Source: Alphaproteobacteria bacterium (GTDB lineage: Bacteria; Pseudomonadota; Alphaproteobacteria; Rhizobiales; Amorphaceae). Taken from it: a stretch of 53,182 nt of DNA. Below, piece after piece: positions 43,448 through 50,993 of the stretch (the stretch's first letter is position 1; every line of letters starts with the position of its first letter). The translations under genes were made by a program, and so were the position numbers. The notes beneath the pieces were generated by a model. The model saw only the letters and a program-made list of their open reading frames with translations. It ran no database searches and was not told where the DNA came from. The DNA lies in contig JAUIJH010000017.1 of the NCBI GenBank assembly GCA_030431335.1, forward strand, positions 1 through 53,182, given 5' to 3'.

Positions 43448-43855
43448 TCAAATGCTTTCCGTCAGCGCCTCGAAGCGCATGCGCACCCGATAGGCGGTGC
43501 GGTCCCGGCTCGCGCCGACCGCCGTGTCGCTCAGGCGCAGGAACACCAGCGTCGCGCCCGTCAGGGCCAGCGGCGCGCCGTCGAGCAGCGCCGCCACGCG
43601 GTCGGCCACCGCCGATGCCTCGGCCCGCCCCGGCGCGCGCGAATGGATCAGAAGCTCGAAGCGGTGCAGCTCGGAGGGCACCGCGTCGCCGTCCATCGCG
43701 CTCGACTCGAAGTCGCCGAACGAGACGAACGGGTATTCCGCCGCCCGCGGCACATGGTCGAACACCTTGCCGCCGGCCAGCACGCCATTGAGCTGGGCAT
43801 CGGCGACGAGCGCGGCGTAGATCGCCTCCATCATGGCGTGGCGCGCGTGGCTCAT
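43448..43855 (-). CDS. GTA g8: DUF3168 tail terminator
   Basis: 135 aa, DUF3168. MMEAIYAALVADAQLNGVLA, HVPRAAEYPFVSFGD and FELLIHSRAPGRAEAS mark the family. It caps the end of the tail tube at the head interface. The ATG overlaps the g7 stop (ATGA). Confidence 0.92.
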   Translation of the reverse strand: MSHARHAMMEAIYAALVADAQLNGVLAGGKVFDHVPRAAEYPFVSFGDFESSAMDGDAVPSELHRFELLIHSRAPGRAEASAVADRVAALLDGAPLALTGATLVFLRLSDTAVGASRDRTAYRVRMRFEALTESI

Positions 43856-44178
43856 GCCTGTTCCTCCTCGCACCAGCAGTCCTGGAAGCGGCGCAGCGCG
43901 TCCGCGTCCTCCACCGCGAGGACGCGATACGACACGCCGTCGGCCACCAGCCGGACCTCGCCGTTCACGTCGTCGCGCCGCCGCATGGTGATGATGTGGG
44001 TGACGACGCCCACCTGGCGCCCGTTGTCCACCGCCTCGCGCCGCCGCCGCGCCTTGATCCGTGCGAAGACGTCCGCCACCGCGCTCCACGAGCGCACGAA
44101 GCCGCCCGCCCCGTCCGGTGCGTCGCTGGCCGCCACGATGGTGACGCGCCGCCGCAGATCCCCGATCGCGACGCTCAT
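43852..44178 (-). CDS. GTA g7: head-tail adaptor (stopper)
   Basis: 108 aa, phage head-tail joining family. It starts SVAIGDLRRRVTIVAASDAP, has SWSAVADVFARIKARRRREA and ends in a short acidic, Cys-containing tail. It seals the head below the g6 ring. The ATG overlaps the g6 stop (ATGA). Confidence 0.9.
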   Translation of the reverse strand: MSVAIGDLRRRVTIVAASDAPDGAGGFVRSWSAVADVFARIKARRRREAVDNGRQVGVVTHIITMRRRDDVNGEVRLVADGVSYRVLAVEDADALRRFQDCWCEEEQA

Positions 44179-44747
44179 TGCAGCCTCGGCATCCGGTAGG
44201 CCGCCAGCAGCGCCGCCACCCCATGGGCGACCGGGCCGGCCACCGCGCCGGCGCTCGCCGCCTCGCGCTGCTCGAACCAGTAGGCGGTCAGCATCAAAAT
44301 CGCCTGCTTCAGGGGCGCGGGCACGTCGGCCGCGTCGCCGTAGCCGCAGGTCACGTCGATCTCGAGCCCGTTCATGGCCCGCGCGCCCCAGAACCGCCCG
44401 CTCCTCAGGAGCAGCCGGCCGGGCGCCGACACGAGGTCCACCTCGTACTCGTCCGCCGAGGCCACCTGCGGCGTGCCGTCGGCGCCATAGAGCGTCACCG
44501 CGTCCACCGAGATGACCGGCGCCGGCGCCAGCCGCACCACGCCACCGCGCGGCACGCCATCGCGCACGATGCGCCAGCTCTGCGTCATCAGCGCCCGCCC
44601 CGTGCGGTTCTCCACGTCGGCCCGCGCCGCCGCGATCAGCGCATCGATCCGCGCATCTTCCGACGCGCCGTCGATACGCGCGTGCGCCTTCGCCTCCTCG
44701 CGCGTCACAGGCTCCGCCTGCGGCCCGCTCACCAGGATCGCCACCAT
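44175..44747 (-). CDS. GTA g6: head-tail connector/adaptor
   Basis: 190 aa, gp6-like/phiE125-gp8 connector family. VTREEAKAHARIDGASEDAR, LIAAARADVENRTGRALMTQ and FGYG-like VTCGYGDAADVPAPLKQAIL are characteristic. ATG 44747 (MVAILVSG) follows GGTGG; an upstream TTG is possible. It is the first gene after the terminator that follows the capsid gene. Confidence 0.9.
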   Translation of the reverse strand: MVAILVSGPQAEPVTREEAKAHARIDGASEDARIDALIAAARADVENRTGRALMTQSWRIVRDGVPRGGVVRLAPAPVISVDAVTLYGADGTPQVASADEYEVDLVSAPGRLLLRSGRFWGARAMNGLEIDVTCGYGDAADVPAPLKQAILMLTAYWFEQREAASAGAVAGPVAHGVAALLAAYRMPRLQ

Positions 44748-44782
44748 CGTTCCACCCAATTCTTGAAAGCCGCGCCCGGCGG

Positions 44783-44812
44783 AAAAGAAAAAGGGCCGGC
44801 GAACCGGCCCTT
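44783..44812 (-). terminator. Intrinsic terminator between capsid gene and g6
   Basis: On the minus strand a 9-bp stem AAGGGCCGG-TTCG-CCGGCCCTT is followed by TTTCTTTT. The UUCG tetraloop and the U-tract are ideal. It lies 29 nt after the capsid stop, a common place for a partial terminator in phages, raising capsid above connector transcript levels. Confidence 0.88.
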
Positions 44813-44840
44813 CCGTTTTTCGTTCAGTGCAGATCGCCGC

Positions 44841-46070
44841 TTACGATGCGGAGAACTTCAGGAACTTGATCGCGTCGAAGTCCTGCACGCCGCCGCCCAC
44901 ACGCTTGGTGGTGTAGAACAGCACGTAGGGCTTGGAGGAGTACGGATCGCGCAGGATCCGCAGACCCTGGCGGTCGACGATCAGGTAGCCGCGGCGGAAG
45001 TCGCCGAAGGCGATCGACAGCGAGTCGGCGCCGATCTCGGGCATGTCTTCGGCTTCCACCACCGGGAAGTTGAAGAGCGACGCGCGGCTGCCCGGAACGC
45101 TCGGGGGCGCCCAGATGTACTGGCCCTCGGTGTCCTTCATCTTGCGCACGGCGGCCTGGGTCGACCGGCTCATCACGAAGGACGCGTTCTGCCGGTAGCC
45201 GGCCTTCAGCGTGTAGACGAGGTCGATCAGCTTGTCCGACGCGCCGGTGGCGGGGAAGGCGCCGGCCGAACCCGTGGCGACATAGCCGAGGTTGCCCCAG
45301 CTCCAGGCGCTCTCTTCCACCGTGGAGTAGCTGGTGAAGCCCTTCGGCTGGCCGATGCCCGTACCGGCGACAAACGCGGCGGTCTCCTGCTCGGCGAAGG
45401 CCGACTCGATCTCGTCGGCCAGCCAGCGGTCGATGTCGACGGCGGTGTCGTCGAGCAGCGCCGACGTCGCCGCCGGCATCGCATAGAGCTCCATCGTGTC
45501 GAACTTCAGCTCGGACAGGACGGGCGCGTCGGTCTCGAGGCGGGCGGCGGTCTCGGAGACCCAGCCCGTGACGGGCCCGGTGCTGGTGACCGGCTTCTTG
45601 TAGGTCGCGCTCGACACCTGGCGCACGCCGGCAATGCCGCGGATCGGCGAGATCGCGGTCAGGCGACGCATCACCTCGCCCTCGACCTAGACCGGCACCG
45701 TGAAGCCGGCATCGCCGTCACCGGCGGTCAGCGCCTTCTTCTCCAGGGCGCGCAGGCCCATCTCGTTGCCGCCGCGCACATAGCCCTCGAAGGCGCTCTT
45801 GTGCTCCGACGCGCCCAGAACCGGGGTGCCGGACAGCGACGGACGGTGCGACTTCAGCACCACTTCGTCGACCCGGCGCTGGTTGGCATCGAGAGCCGCC
45901 TCGATGCGGGCGAGCTTGTCGGTGGTCACGACGTCGGCACCGGACTTCTTCTCGAGTTCCGCGATGCGGGCCTCGTTGGTGTCCTTGAACGCCTCGAAGG
46001 CGCCCATCATGTCGTCCATCGCCCGCGCCAGATCGGCCTTCGTTTCGGGCGCAGAAATTGCGTTGTCCAT
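44841..46070 (-). pseudogene. GTA g5: HK97-type major capsid protein interrupted by an in-frame amber codon
   Basis: Read through, the frame gives 409 codons, the usual length of a GTA major capsid precursor. Codons 1-127 encode the delta/scaffold domain (coiled coil around FEAFKDTNEARIAELEKKSG and DANQRRVDEVVLK) and the start of the capsid N-arm, ending GDGDAGFTVPV. Codon 128 (45689-45687) is TAG. The same frame resumes with VEGEV and the core (MRRLTAISPIRGIAGVRQVS, GWVSETAARLETDAPV, FLKFSAS at the end). A GTG-ATG pair at codons 133-134 (45674) follows GAGGGCGAGG and could restart translation, giving a core without delta domain. It could equally be a disabling mutation, a suppressed amber or a sequence error. 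Confidence 0.85.
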
Positions 46071-46072
46071 AG

Positions 46073-46630
46073 TTACCTCGTTTGACGAAGAAAGGCCGTT
46101 GTTCGACGCATCTGGGCCAGTAGCCCTGCGTCCACGGCGGGTACGGGCTCAGCCCGCGGATTGCGTGCGGCGTTGGCCGCACGCGCTCTCGCCTCCGGCA
46201 GCATCGGGCTCATCACCACCGACACCTCCCAGAGATCGATTTCCGTAAGGCGGCGCACGCGCGCCACCCGATCTTCACGCGCGGCGACGGTGCTGAAGCC
46301 GATCGACAGCCCGTCGAGCCGTCCGGCCCGCATCAGCCGCGCCGCCTCGGCCGCATCCGTCGTGCCGCCCAGCTGGCCCTCGACCCACAGCCCGCGCCGG
46401 TCCTCCTCGATGACGAGCCACCGCCCGATCACCGCCTTGGGGTCGTGCTCCAGGTAGAGGCCGACACCGGCCGGCCCGCGCTTGCCGAGCGAGCGCGTGA
46501 ACGCCCCGGCCTCGACCACGTCGCCCGACAGGTCGACCCGGCCGAACAGCGAGGCGTAGCCGCAGAACCGGCCGTCGGCATCGACGGTCGCGAGCGTCGT
46601 CGCGTATTTGCGCTCCGGTGCGGCCCTCAC
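46073..46630 (-). CDS. GTA g4: HK97-family prohead protease
   Basis: 185-aa serine protease (U35 type) that trims the capsid delta domain. GYASLFGRVDLSGDVVEAGA begins the fold. The catalytic His is in YLEHDPKAVIGRW and the Ser in GRLDGLSIGFSTV. The C-terminal IDLWEVSVVMSPMLPEARA is intact. The start is GTG 46630 overlapping the preceding stop (GTGA). Its TAA lies 2 nt before the capsid ATG. Confidence 0.9.
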   Translation of the reverse strand: MRAAPERKYATTLATVDADGRFCGYASLFGRVDLSGDVVEAGAFTRSLGKRGPAGVGLYLEHDPKAVIGRWLVIEEDRRGLWVEGQLGGTTDAAEAARLMRAGRLDGLSIGFSTVAAREDRVARVRRLTEIDLWEVSVVMSPMLPEARARAANAARNPRAEPVPAVDAGLLAQMRRTTAFLRQTR

Positions 46631-46803
46631 AGCGCCCGCCTCCGCGGGAAGGAGACCACGCGCGGCTCCTCGCGCGCCCTGCGCTCCACCAGCGCGCGCC
46701 CGATATGGTGCGCGAATTCCCGGAACGTGCGTGCGTGGTTGATCTCGCACACCGTCGTCAGCCGCAGCACAGGTGCCGCGGCCCGTCGCAATATGTCCAC
46801 CAT
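46627..46803 (-). CDS. Small basic protein between portal and protease genes
   Basis: 58 aa, not recognised: MVDILRRAAAPVLRLTTVCE at the start, an amphipathic helix (FREFAHHIGRALVERRARE) and an Arg-rich end. It is probably real. It fits exactly between its neighbours, with TGATG overlap to the gene before and GTGA overlap to the protease after, so it is translated in the chain. No function can be given. Confidence 0.6.
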   Translation of the reverse strand: MVDILRRAAAPVLRLTTVCEINHARTFREFAHHIGRALVERRAREEPRVVSFPRRRAL

Positions 46804-46988
46804 CAGTCCTGCCCAAACAAAGAGTTCAGCTTGGCGATGGCGGTCACGAAATCGCTGAATCGCCGATTGGATCGCGCCAGTTCGCGCATCGTGAAGATCA
46901 AAAGCCCCGAAGTCGCCGAGGCCCATAAGAACAAGGCAAGATGAGCAAGATCGCCCCTCTCCACGACACTTTGGGTCAACGGGTCCAT
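46803..46988 (-). CDS. Small single-span membrane protein in the GTA g3.5 position
   Basis: 61 aa with one hydrophobic segment (LAHLALFLWASATSGLLIF) and a basic/amphipathic tail (ELARSNRRFSDFVTAIAKL). It sits where RcGTA has g3.5 and starts at an ATG that overlaps the portal stop by one base (TAATG). Its single membrane span would also suit a holin-like or pinholin role, which is speculation. The family is not identified. Confidence 0.6.
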   Translation of the reverse strand: MDPLTQSVVERGDLAHLALFLWASATSGLLIFTMRELARSNRRFSDFVTAIAKLNSLFGQD

Positions 46989-48160
46989 TAGCCCTCGACG
47001 GCTGGGGCGCCGTCCTCCGGCTTGCGCTCCGGATCCACGCCGTAGCCGACCGCCTGGCGCTTCTCGTCCCGCGTCAGGAAGTCGGCCGAGGCGACCCGGT
47101 CCCACAGCGCCTCGCGCTCGGTCGACAGGGCGTCGATCTGGTCGGCATCGTAGGACAGGCGCAGCTCCTGCCCCCACGCCCCGCCCAGCCAGTTGCCGAG
47201 CGACTGCGCCGTGCGCGCCACCAGCGGCAGCACCGTCTGGCGCCAGAAGGCCCGGTTGGCCTCGCGGTAGTTCGCGTAGGTGTTGTCGCCGGGGATGCCG
47301 AGCAGCATCGGCGGCACGCCGAACGCCAGCGCGATCTCCCGCGCCGCCTCCCGCTTGGCCTCGATGAAGTCCATGTCGCGCGGGCTCATCGCCATGGTCT
47401 TCCAGTCGAGCCCGCCCTCCAGAAGCAGCGGCCGGCCGGCATTGCGCGCCCCGGCGTAGCCGTCCTCCAGCTCCGCCTTGAGCCGGGCGAACTGCTCGTC
47501 GTTGAGGTTGCCCTCGCCGGTGTAAACCAGCGCCCCCGAAGGCCGTGCCGCATTGTCCAGCAGCGCCTTCGTCCAGGCGCCGGAGGCGTTGTGCACGTCG
47601 AGGCTGGTCTGCGCCGCCTCGATGGGCGCGAAGCCGTAGTGATCGTTGAGCGGATGGAACAGCGACAGGTGCAGGATCGGCGGCAGGTCGCCCTCCTGGA
47701 CGAACTCCACTGTGCGCGCGCCGGCCGTATAGTGGAACGCGCGCGGCCACCCGTCGGCGCCCGGCACCACCTTCATCCGGTCCGGCCGCAACGCGAAGAT
47801 CTCGCGGGGCACGCCGTCGATGGCGACCACCTCCAGATACGCGTTGCCGGCCACCATCAGGTGCCCGTAGATGCTCTCCATCAGCCCCGCGCCCGATTGC
47901 GCCGGGTTGGGGCGCCGCATCAGCGCCAGCAGCGGATGCGTGTCGAGCTCCTGCTCGCCCTCGTACAAGAGCCAGGGCGCGGAGGCCGCCGCTTCGGCGA
48001 TCATCCGCACCGCCCGGTAGACGATGGGGTTCTTCGAATAGCCCTCCCGCGCCAGTGATGCGTAGTCGCGCGGCGTCCAGACCGGTCGGCCGAGGCTTTC
48101 CACAGTCATCAGACGGCCGACCCGCGAGGCTTTTTCTTCGCGCTTTCCAAAGATGCCCAT
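46988..48160 (-). CDS. GTA g3: HK97-family portal protein
   Basis: 390 aa, full length. VYRAVRMIAEAAASAPWLLY, HPLLALMRRPNPAQSGAGLM, LHLSLFHPLNDHYGFAPIEA and AFGVPPMLLGIPGDNTYANY are HK97 portal signatures. It forms the dodecameric ring through which DNA enters. ATG 48160 (MGIFGKREE) has AAGGG five bases upstream; the longer frame is not needed. Confidence 0.94.
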   Translation of the reverse strand: MGIFGKREEKASRVGRLMTVESLGRPVWTPRDYASLAREGYSKNPIVYRAVRMIAEAAASAPWLLYEGEQELDTHPLLALMRRPNPAQSGAGLMESIYGHLMVAGNAYLEVVAIDGVPREIFALRPDRMKVVPGADGWPRAFHYTAGARTVEFVQEGDLPPILHLSLFHPLNDHYGFAPIEAAQTSLDVHNASGAWTKALLDNAARPSGALVYTGEGNLNDEQFARLKAELEDGYAGARNAGRPLLLEGGLDWKTMAMSPRDMDFIEAKREAAREIALAFGVPPMLLGIPGDNTYANYREANRAFWRQTVLPLVARTAQSLGNWLGGAWGQELRLSYDADQIDALSTEREALWDRVASADFLTRDEKRQAVGYGVDPERKPEDGAPAVEG

Positions 48161-48173
48161 CGCGTCCCTTCCC

Positions 48174-48187
48174 GCCGGCATGCCGGC
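48174..48187. repeat. 14-bp perfect palindrome upstream of the portal gene
   Basis: GCCGGCATGCCGGC, between the g2/g3 terminator and the portal ribosome site. It could be an operator or a small hairpin in the portal leader. No known binding protein. Confidence 0.45.
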
Positions 48188-48190
48188 CCA

Positions 48191-48216
48191 ACAAAAAAGG
48201 GGCCCGAAGGCCCCCC
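48191..48216 (-). terminator. Intrinsic terminator between terminase and portal genes
   Basis: On the minus strand GGGGCC-TTCG-GGCCCC is followed by TTTTTTGTT. A six-pair GC stem with UUCG loop and six Us is a strong terminator, 21 nt after the large-terminase stop and about 30 nt before the portal start. Confidence 0.88.
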
Positions 48217-48236
48217 AAATTCCAGATCTTCAACGC

Positions 48237-49598
48237 TCAACCGAAGCGGCGTACGCGTGGCGCCGCCCCGCCGCCTTTTTCCAGCATCAGCGCCGAGATC
48301 GCCCACACCAGCGCGTCGATGCGGTCCGGCGAGACGCCCTCGCTGGTGCCGCCCGGCACGAAATTGCACATCTGGTCTTCCAGATCCGGCAGCACGCCCA
48401 CATGCCGCACGCGGCCTTGCGCATAAAGCAGCGCCACCGGCTCGGCACGCGTCCACTTTCCGCGGCTCGCCCGCACCGGCGTCACCGGAACGCCGGGGTC
48501 CGCCTCGCGCATCACGCTGGCGACCATCTCGCCGCCCTGGTTGACCTCGACGATCAGCGCGTCCGCCTCCATCGCATGATAAAGCCCGATCGCCCGGTCG
48601 GCCCACACCTCGGGCGTCGCCCTGGCGATGGTCCGGTCGGCCAGCACGTAGGCCGCGCCGTCCTCGCCGAGCCCCGCCGCCACGATGCCGCAAGCGGCCG
48701 ATTTCGCCCCGCTCGTCGCAGGCGGATCCACCGCCACCACCACGCGCACCATCGCCGGCGCGCCGACCACCCGCGTCCGCTCGATCGCGTCGCGCGCCCA
48801 CAGCGCGTCGTCGCGGTCTTCGATCAATTCGCCGTCCAGCTCCTGCCGGCCGAGCCGCGTGCCATTGTATTTGTCGACCACCGCGTCGAGGAAACCCGGC
48901 GCCAGATTGGCCGCGTTCTCGGCCGTCTTCATGGTCACGGTCGCCGTGCGCTGGTCGGCCATCAGCGCCTTCAACAGCGGGATCGGCCGCGGCGTGGTGG
49001 TCACCACCTGGCGCGGCTCCCGGCCGAGCCGCAGCCCGAATTGCAGCATGTCCCAGGTCGCCTCAGGCTGCGGCCACTTGGCGAGCTCGTCGCTCCACGC
49101 CGCGCCGAATTGCGGTCCGCGCAACCCCTCCGGATCGGCGGCCGAAAAAACTTGCGCCACCGCCCCGTTCGGCCATTCGAGCCGGCGCCGCGAGGGGTGC
49201 CATTGCGGCCGGTCGCACCGCCGTCCGATGGCGAGCATCCCCGAGATGCCCTCCACCATCACTTCGCGCGCGTCCTGAAACGTCTCGCCGATCAGGGCGA
49301 TGCGCCCGCACGGCTCGGTGGCGAAGGGCTTCGCCCCCATCGCCATCGCATGAACCCATTCGGCGCCGGCGCGCGTCTTGCCCGCGCCGCGTCCGCCCAG
49401 CATCAGCCACGTCAGCCAGCTGCCCCGCGGCGGCAGCTGCTGCGGCCGCGCCCACACGGCCCAATCGGCCAGCAGCCCCTCCGCCAGCGGCCCGGGCAGC
49501 TCGGCCACGAACTGGGCCAGCTGGCCGCGCCGCGCGCACGCCATCAGCGCCCGCTTCAGGTTGGGGGCCGTCGTCGCCCGTCTGCGTATCTCGCCCAT
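48237..49598 (-). CDS. GTA g2: terminase large subunit (DNA packaging ATPase/nuclease)
   Basis: 453 aa. The ATPase has Walker A GGRGAGKT (68-75), GRIALIGETFQDAREVMVEG and an acidic AAWSDELAKWPQPE region. The C-terminal RNase H-like nuclease has VVVAVDPPATSGAKSAACGI, ALIVEVNQGGEMVASVM and the final Asp in SPDRIDALVWAISALM. All key acidic residues are present. It starts 2 nt after g1. Confidence 0.94.
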   Translation of the reverse strand: MGEIRRRATTAPNLKRALMACARRGQLAQFVAELPGPLAEGLLADWAVWARPQQLPPRGSWLTWLMLGGRGAGKTRAGAEWVHAMAMGAKPFATEPCGRIALIGETFQDAREVMVEGISGMLAIGRRCDRPQWHPSRRRLEWPNGAVAQVFSAADPEGLRGPQFGAAWSDELAKWPQPEATWDMLQFGLRLGREPRQVVTTTPRPIPLLKALMADQRTATVTMKTAENAANLAPGFLDAVVDKYNGTRLGRQELDGELIEDRDDALWARDAIERTRVVGAPAMVRVVVAVDPPATSGAKSAACGIVAAGLGEDGAAYVLADRTIARATPEVWADRAIGLYHAMEADALIVEVNQGGEMVASVMREADPGVPVTPVRASRGKWTRAEPVALLYAQGRVRHVGVLPDLEDQMCNFVPGGTSEGVSPDRIDALVWAISALMLEKGGGAAPRVRRFG

Positions 49599-49600
49599 GG

Positions 49601-49939
49601 TCAGGCAGGATCGGCCGAAGCGGCGTCGTCGTCCCTGCCGAGGTCGTCCTTGCCGAGGCCGGCCCGCAGCTTGGCGAGTCGCTCGGCGAGCTCGGTGCGC
49701 ACCCCATCGAGGTTCACCGTCGCTTCCTCGTCGTCGACCTGGATCAGCTTGCGCTCCACGCTCACGAGCGTCTCCAGCGTCTTGGCGAGGCCGCTCAGGA
49801 TCCGCCCGTCATCGACGATGCCTTCGCCGGCCTTGTCCGCGATCCGCGCCTCGATGTCGCTGAGCTGCATCGAAAAGGCGCGGAACAATCGCTCAACGAG
49901 GCTGCCTCTGGCGAGCGCGTCCGCCGCTGCGTCAGTCAT
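49601..49939 (-). CDS. GTA g1: small terminase-like protein
   Basis: 112 aa, mostly helical and charged, with LVERLFRAFSMQLSDIEARI and LAKTLETLVSVERKLIQVDD in predicted coiled coils and an acidic tail (DDLGRDDDAASADPA). Length and position, directly before g2, match RcGTA g1 (TerS). No clear DNA-binding helix-turn-helix is seen. ATG 49939 follows GGAGGA. Confidence 0.75.
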   Translation of the reverse strand: MTDAAADALARGSLVERLFRAFSMQLSDIEARIADKAGEGIVDDGRILSGLAKTLETLVSVERKLIQVDDEEATVNLDGVRTELAERLAKLRAGLGKDDLGRDDDAASADPA

Positions 49940-49951
49940 GGCTCCTCCGAA

Positions 49952-49983
49952 ACAAAAAAGGCGCCGGTGAAACCACCAGCGCC
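49952..49983 (-). terminator. Intrinsic terminator in the GTA leader, just before g1
   Basis: On the minus strand GGCGC-T-GGTG-GTTT-CACC-G-GCGCC (nine pairs, one mismatch) is followed by TTTTTTGTTT. It ends 13 nt before the g1 ATG and lies downstream of the promoter at 50123-50151. Transcripts from that promoter must pass it to reach g1. Confidence 0.85.
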
Positions 49984-50122
49984 ACTGTCGCGATCCGCGC
50001 ATTGCAGACTGAGAAAACCGGTCGATACCCCTCAGCGGCCCGTGCTACCCAACGCGCGCCGCCAGGTGACGCTCCAGCGCCAACCAGCCCCCGTTTCAGC
50101 CCACTTCTGCGACGATGCACAA

Positions 50123-50151
50123 TCTATACATGCCGACCGAGCCGCTGTCAA
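50123..50151 (-). promoter_or_regulatory. Sigma70-type promoter upstream of the GTA cluster
   Basis: On the minus strand TTGACA (50151-50146, perfect -35), 17-nt spacer, TATAGA (50128-50123, -10). Predicted start is about 50116. The -35 box begins 3-4 nt after the ycgN stop. The ~165-nt transcript to the terminator would be either the GTA leader or a free small RNA. The leader holds CCAGCGCCA (plus strand) twice, at 50074-50082 and in the terminator stem at 49976-49984. Nothing else is seen in 49984-50122. Confidence 0.7.
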
Positions 50152-50154
50152 CAC

Positions 50155-50637
50155 CTAAGATTGCATTTCTTCGTCGGTCGGATCGTCGGTCGGATCGTCG
50201 TCAGCCCAATCGACGACGAACGCCTCGTAATCCTCCACGGCCACCGTATCTTCCATCACCACGCGGCCGCGCACCGAGATGCCGGCCCGGTGGACGGTTG
50301 CCGGATCGCCCGACACCAGCGGGTGCCACCAGGCGAGGTCGCGCCCCTCGGCCAGTCGCCGATAGGCGCACGTTCCGGGCAGCCAGGTGAGTTCGCGCAC
50401 CGCGGCCGGCGTCAGCGGCACGCAATCGGCCACCACCTGCGTCCGGTTGGAATAGTCCCGGCAGCGGCAGGTCTTGTCGTCGAACAGCGTGCAGGCGACG
50501 TTGGTGAACGCGATCTCGCCGGTGTCCCAGTCCTCGAGCTTGTTGAGGCAGCAGCGGCCGCAGCCGTCGCACAGCGATTCCCACTCGGCCGTGTCCATCT
50601 CGTCCAGCGACTTGGTGCGCCAGAACGGCTCAGACAT
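50155..50637 (-). CDS. YcgN/YkgJ-family cysteine cluster protein (UPF0260)
   Basis: 160 aa, UPF0260. Eight or more Cys form the cluster: [44 protein letters not shown] and [17 protein letters not shown]. It probably binds zinc or an Fe-S cluster; the function is unknown. The C-terminus carries a repeated DDPT from a 12-bp tandem duplication. It overlaps the DUF1491 gene upstream by 8 nt. Confidence 0.92.
   Translation of the reverse strand: MSEPFWRTKSLDEMDTAEWESLCDGCGRCCLNKLEDWDTGEIAFTNVACTLFDDKTCRCRDYSNRTQVVADCVPLTPAAVRELTWLPGTCAYRRLAEGRDLAWWHPLVSGDPATVHRAGISVRGRVVMEDTVAVEDYEAFVVDWADDDPTDDPTDEEMQS
50173..50196. repeat. 12-bp tandem duplication in ycgN-like gene
   Basis: GTCGGTCGGATC occurs twice in a row, encoding DDPT-DDPT near the protein C-terminus. 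A local slippage duplication, in frame. Confidence 0.7.
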
Positions 50638-50950
50638 GCTCGTGGTCCGCCAGAAAGTGCCGCCCGGCGCGATCTTCCACCGTGACCAGCCACAGGTCGC
50701 TGTCGAACTTGCGTTCCCGCTCCATCCGCTCCGCGATCTCGAAGGGCGGCACGGCGTGCAGCACGCGCTCCAGCACGCGCCCCGCGCCGGGGGCCGGCGC
50801 CCACAGGTCGCCCCCCTCGTCGTGCAGCACTTCGATGAAGATGGTGCCGGCGCTGTCGTCGCCCCGCCGGGAGAGGGCCGCGAACGCTCCCGCCCCGGCG
50901 CAGCGGCGCAGATACGCCGCTACCCAGATGTCCGCCCGCAGGCGCGGCAT
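50630..50950 (-). CDS. DUF1491 family protein
   Basis: 106 aa. [60 protein letters not shown] and the end HFLADHEHV are DUF1491. Function is unknown. The gene is a regular neighbour of GTA clusters in Alphaproteobacteria. ATG 50950 ([10 protein letters not shown]) is preferred; ATG 50977 ([10 protein letters not shown]) is possible. Confidence 0.88.
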   Translation of the reverse strand: MPRLRADIWVAAYLRRCAGAGAFAALSRRGDDSAGTIFIEVLHDEGGDLWAPAPGAGRVLERVLHAVPPFEIAERMERERKFDSDLWLVTVEDRAGRHFLADHEHV

Positions 50951-50993
50951 GGCCGCTTCGTCGATCGAATCTCCCATCCCATATGAATTGGGA

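Larger units (their letters stand above)
32578..49939 (-). mobile_element. RcGTA-type gene transfer agent cluster with tail fibre and lysis genes
   Basis: A leftward block whose gene order reproduces Rhodobacter capsulatus GTA genes g1 to g15. It lacks integrase, repressor, replication genes and attachment sites, and its base composition is like the surrounding chromosome. That favours a domesticated GTA over a recent prophage. Downstream of g15 come a DUF2793 tail fibre and a lysis cassette. The DUF1491 and YcgN-like genes at the right edge are usual neighbours of alphaproteobacterial GTAs. Known GTA regulators (gafA, ctrA, lexA) are not in the window. Confidence 0.9.

Noticed and set aside
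49141..49160. A-run (T-run on the minus strand) inside the large terminase gene, first taken as a fourth internal terminator
   Set aside because: No adjacent GC hairpin; it is ordinary coding sequence (VFSAAD).
32578..49939. Active prophage
   Set aside because: No integrase, repressor, replication or attachment sites. The gene order follows RcGTA, and the flanks are core alphaproteobacterial genes.
50102..50134. 11-codon frame (MYRLCIVAEVG) at the start of the GTA leader as an attenuator peptide
   Set aside because: Its ATG lies at the upstream edge of the predicted -10 box, upstream of the likely transcription start, and has no ribosome site.
49984..50154. Leader RNA considered as SRP RNA, 6S RNA or tRNA
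   Set aside because: No SRP tetraloop/asymmetric-loop motif, no 6S-like long bulged duplex and no acceptor/T-arm or CCA pattern could be found by eye.
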